From NCBI GenBank assembly GCA_020310875.1, contig CM035416.1:74614983-74678982 (forward strand): 64,000 bases of DNA, given 5' to 3'. This document shows positions 61,009 to 64,000 of this stretch, one piece after another. Numbering within the stretch: position 1 is the stretch's first letter; each line of letters opens with the position of its first letter. A program made the translations under genes and the position numbers. Source of the DNA: Ceratopteris richardii. Lineage: Eukaryota; Streptophyta; Polypodiopsida; Polypodiales; Pteridaceae. The notes below the pieces were generated by a model, which saw only the letters and a program-made list of their open reading frames with translations, had not been told where the DNA came from and made no database searches.

Positions 61009-61537
61009 GAATCAACAACAACAATGGTTATAACAACATCTCATACAAAAACAATAATTATCAAGGAGGATACAGAGGAAGGAGAGACTACAACAACTAT
61101 GCAAATGATCAAACTCAAGAAGATTCATTACTTCTGATGAACATGACCATGATGCAAGGTAAAGCAGATGAACATGTATCCTGTATAGACTTAGGTTGCT
61201 CAAATCATGTAGTAGGGAATGTAGCTTTAGTCTCAGACTTGGAGGATCCAAGGAATAGACATGAAGCCCAAACAGGAGATGACACAAGGCATCCAATGGA
61301 GAAGATAAGAAATGTGAAGACATGGTTGGTGACATGAACCTATTGAGCAAGGTATTTTATGTGCTAACTATCATAAAAAATCTCATCAGTGTAGGTCAGA
61401 TTGTTGAAAAAGGATTATAGGTTAGATTCACAAAGAATGGAGCATTTGTTGAGAATCCACATAAGGGATTCAAGAAGATAGCAAGAGGTAGTCAAATCTT
61501 ATCAAAATTGGAAATTTGGCACAAGCTCATACAAAAC
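61009..61537 (+). pseudogene. RE16 gag tail, protease and zinc region
   Basis: After the GAATC duplication the Asn/Gly-rich gag end resumes (INNNNGYNNISYKNNNYQGG), then the protease site CIDLGCSNHVVGN (DLG in place of DSG) and SVGQIVEKG, VRFTKNGAFVENPHKGF, LEIWHK. It stops at the edge of the partial 3' LTR near 61538. Stops are present; the Ser of the DSG active site is lost. Confidence 0.8.
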
Positions 61538-62445
61538 TTAAAAGGAAAAAGAATAAGGAATTTTATGAAGTTAGGGAGCTAAAGCCATGACTCATGTGGT
61601 AGGAAGAATCAATTAGAATCATCCCTAGAGTGTAGGATCATGTTTAGGTGAGGGAAAATTCAAATTCAAAATGAGAACGTGTATAAATTACACAAATTTT
61701 TAGTCGTGGGATAAGAGAGCCATTCTAAGAGGCATTGAGCTACTTAAGTGATCATACATTGTGCTCATTGCATGTATGAGTAGTCCACTACACTTCCCTT
61801 GTATCATATGTTCATTGGCATATACATTTTGATACATTTCTTCAAGTACATCTCTCTCTACTATTCTTTATTGCACCTTCATCATTATGGTGATCTTGTG
61901 GAATCCATTTCTCTATGTGTACTTTTTCATTTTCTGTATTTTAACTTGGTTTAGCTAGGGTAAAGTGTCTACTATTTGCATATAAATTTTCCAAAGGATG
62001 TTGAGACATGAATCAGAGAAGATGTCTATGTCTGCACACCTTCTAGATCCTATAATGTCGAGATGACCCCCTGACTTGTTGGAATCATTTCTTAGTGTAT
62101 GGTGTGGCTAAATTGATGAAATAAATTGGTTTCGTTAGTTACACACCTCAATTAGATGTGTGAAAAATCTCTTTGGTAAATTCACACCACGTTGTGAGCT
62201 TTCAACAAAACTCTCAACACTTCTATTCCCAAAATACAAAGTTTCTTCACATTTCTAGTATAAGCAAGTTATCTGTTTTGATGCAAACTTTTGGGAATGA
62301 TGTCCCAAATCACTTGGTGGTTCCAAATGATCTATGTGAATCTAAAGGAGTCTAGTAATCATCTCTGGAGTTAACTTGGCAAGTGTAGAGAAAGTTATGT
62401 GCAACACCACCTCGTCTCTGGAATCTATCTATCTATCTCCTCACA
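61538..62445 (+). repeat. RE16 3' LTR, 5' end missing (908 bp)
   Basis: It matches 51257-52277 from about its position 130 onward and ends CTCCTCACA. TATA-like GTGTATAAATTACAC at 61679. The missing first part coincides with the pol deletion. Confidence 0.88.
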
Positions 62446-63696
62446 AGAACGAGTGGACTTTCCTCTTGCCCTAGAGGAATTACATAATGAATTATTAGTC
62501 TATGAAATCAATTTGTAGCGTGGTCATTCTCATATAGGCAAATTGTTGAGGATTTGTGCCAAGAACATAGTGAATGAAACATCTTAGTGGGTTCCTTTAG
62601 TAGGAGAAAACCACTTTTCACTCACATGATGCATTCAATTTAGCCATCTCATTGGAGTGATTTTCATGGCATTATGCATCACACATGCAATGATCTCACA
62701 TATGCAATGATATCACCATGTACTAACTCTAGAAAGGAAGTAGATGATCTTTTCTATTCAAACACGTCAATGAGAAGTAATATAAAGATGTCGTTTCGAC
62801 TATGGTTCACTAGATTCAATTCCGCGAGTGTTTGCCATTCTTTGATATATGAATAATAGACTCGTCTCCACATACATATTTCTTTTTCTAAGATGTAAAT
62901 TAGCCTCTAGGAGAAATGTATTGGGAAAGACCAACTCATTCATCTTAAAAATGTCTAGATGAGAGGCGTAGCGTGATCTAGCTTATAGGTATATAAAAAA
63001 TTGAAGTTCTTTACAACATTAATAATTTCCCTACATGTGTGAATGTTTTATAATTAAATAATGGAGCTTAAGACATGCTTCAATCATTGTTGTTACCAAA
63101 TAAACTTTAGTATGAAAAAAAAATGAAAAAATCTAGAATTAGTTGTTTTGGAAAAGTAGTTAATTGAAATCTCATCTTCTTTATGGATTTTCTTGAACTG
63201 AGACTTTGATTGTAAAATAGGGATAACTAGAAATTATATCATGCACTTATCATTTTTAACAAAATCGTTCTCTTCCATCTACTCTCAATCCACAATAAAG
63301 CTCAGATACCATGAAATAAATGAGGTGAGAAATGATAGAAAGAGCTTTTGCAATCTACAAAATCTCATATACAAGGAGGATCATACAAAAATACGATAAA
63401 TAAATATCTTACTTATCTTGTATTATTGACGAATCCATTGAGCTATACAAACAAGACTGCATAAAGAAATGCTATTTGCAACTACTATGTGAGCCGATGA
63501 AATAAGTATTCCATCAATCTCTATATGAGATACATGTTACTGAATTTTAGAGAAATGCCTTTAAATTATATCCACACCTCCAATACATATGCGAGAGTAG
63601 GCTTTCTACAAGAGCCTTTTCCATTATTGTCTCTCTTCACCAACTTATGTGTTATAGAGAAACTATTATATTTATAGTACTTCTAGTAGCCGTTGA
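62446..63696. other. Unassigned flank
   Basis: I see no gene or repeat structure in these 1.25 kb. It is AT-rich; short open frames have no motif. Confidence 0.5.
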
Positions 63697-63838
63697 TGTC
63701 ACACTTATGTATTCCTTGAGTAGCTTTGATGTGAAGCTTTTTCCTATACATGGGCACTTTTTACTCTAGCTAGCAAAGTGCCTATGTATAGAGAAAAGGT
63801 TAACATCAAAGCTACTCGAAGAACACATAAGTGTAACA
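63697..63838. repeat. RE19: palindrome of two inverted RE11-type LTR ends
   Basis: The left arm 63697-63760 is the first ~64 bp of the RE11 LTR. The right arm 63775-63838 is the same segment inverted; 55 of 64 bases pair. A 14-bp centre (TTACTCTAGCTAGC) joins them. Both outer ends are TGT(C/T)ACACTTATG. CGTTGA is repeated at 63691-63696 and 63840-63845. Confidence 0.9.
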
Positions 63839-63845
63839 ACGTTGA

Positions 63846-64000
63846 CAGTGTATGGATTATTAATTTCTTTCAAAGACTTAAAGGGATAGACAAAAAAATA
63901 TTTTAAGTTTTATATTATGAATGTATTTTTTTGAAATTTGATGCTTAATTTGTGAGCGTTGACTAAAATCTTCACAAGGTCCGGCGCATATCCTTGCTCA
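63846..64000. other. Unassigned AT-rich end of window
   Basis: Nothing recognised. Confidence 0.5.

Larger units (their letters stand above)
51257..62445 (+). mobile_element. RE16: Ty1/copia element hosting RE17 and RE18
   Basis: 5' LTR (51257-52277), primer site, gag from 52304. Gag is split at 53073 by RE17 and at 54264 by RE18, then continues at 61009 with protease. After about 61537 sequence jumps to the middle of the 3' LTR (61538-62445), so most of pol is deleted. The 5-mers flanking the whole element do not match, consistent with later rearrangement. Confidence 0.88.

Noticed and set aside
62446..63696. Search for the missing right flank of RE15 beyond RE16
   Set aside because: No RE4-family gag text was found after 62445, so a simple insertion of RE16 into RE15 is not supported.
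1..64000. Prokaryotic-type features (CRISPR, operons, ribosome binding sites)
   Set aside because: All recognisable coding is plant LTR retrotransposon sequence and no regularly spaced repeat-spacer array exists.

Overview
This 64-kb window is a plant retrotransposon graveyard. I found no cellular gene, rRNA, tRNA or CRISPR array. Every coding stretch I can recognise is Ty1/copia or Ty3/gypsy gag-pol, almost always broken by stops and frameshifts. Most elements prime on initiator-Met tRNA (12-base TGGTATCAGAGC and variants), and one gypsy element carries a decayed tRNA-Asp-type site. These are hallmarks of plant genomes. The density of old nested elements, and a gypsy lineage resembling ones I associate with conifers, suggest a large seed-plant genome, possibly a gymnosperm. 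That last step is weak inference. Elements are numbered RE1 to RE19 for reference. || Layout. 1-6254: RE1, nearly complete copia, minus strand, its 3' LTR cut by the window edge. 6423-20950: RE2, gypsy, plus strand, split at 8565/19361 by RE3, a chromodomain gypsy (8566-19359), which itself contains RE4, a 3'-truncated copia (11383-14865). 21095-24215: RE5, an LTR element with no recognisable pol, minus strand. 24216-25868: RE6, copia with gag, protease and integrase deleted, plus strand, joined tail to tail to RE7, a truncated copia on the minus strand (25873-27678). 27679-28455: RE8, gypsy RT/RNase H fragment. 28456-31544: RE9, copia, minus strand. 31555-44017: RE10, gypsy, minus strand, split by RE11, a full-length copia, plus strand (36088-41293), with a perfect 5-bp target-site duplication. 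44018-51256: a mosaic of four copia fragments in alternating orientation (RE12-RE15). 51257-62445: RE16, copia, plus strand, whose gag is interrupted by a solo LTR (RE17, 53074-54104) and by the young full-length copia RE18 (54265-61008), each with a perfect 5-bp duplication. 62446-63696: unassigned. 63697-63838: RE19, a palindrome made of two inverted LTR ends. || Relations. RE4, RE7, RE13 and RE15 are copies of one copia family. RE1, RE16 and RE18 share a related gag/pol lineage. RE9 and RE14 form a third family, and RE11 and RE19 share an LTR. RE2 and RE10 are the same gypsy lineage. RE18 is the youngest by LTR comparison (11 differences in 1264 bp counted by eye). RE11 and RE1 are clearly older. 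The clearest new-looking items are three PBS-like sites at exact 31-bp spacing at the end of the RE18 LTR, the two-U3-ended palindrome RE19, the GATAC-motif cluster in the RE10 leader, and an array of cysteine/histidine motifs conserved in gag of RE2 and RE10.
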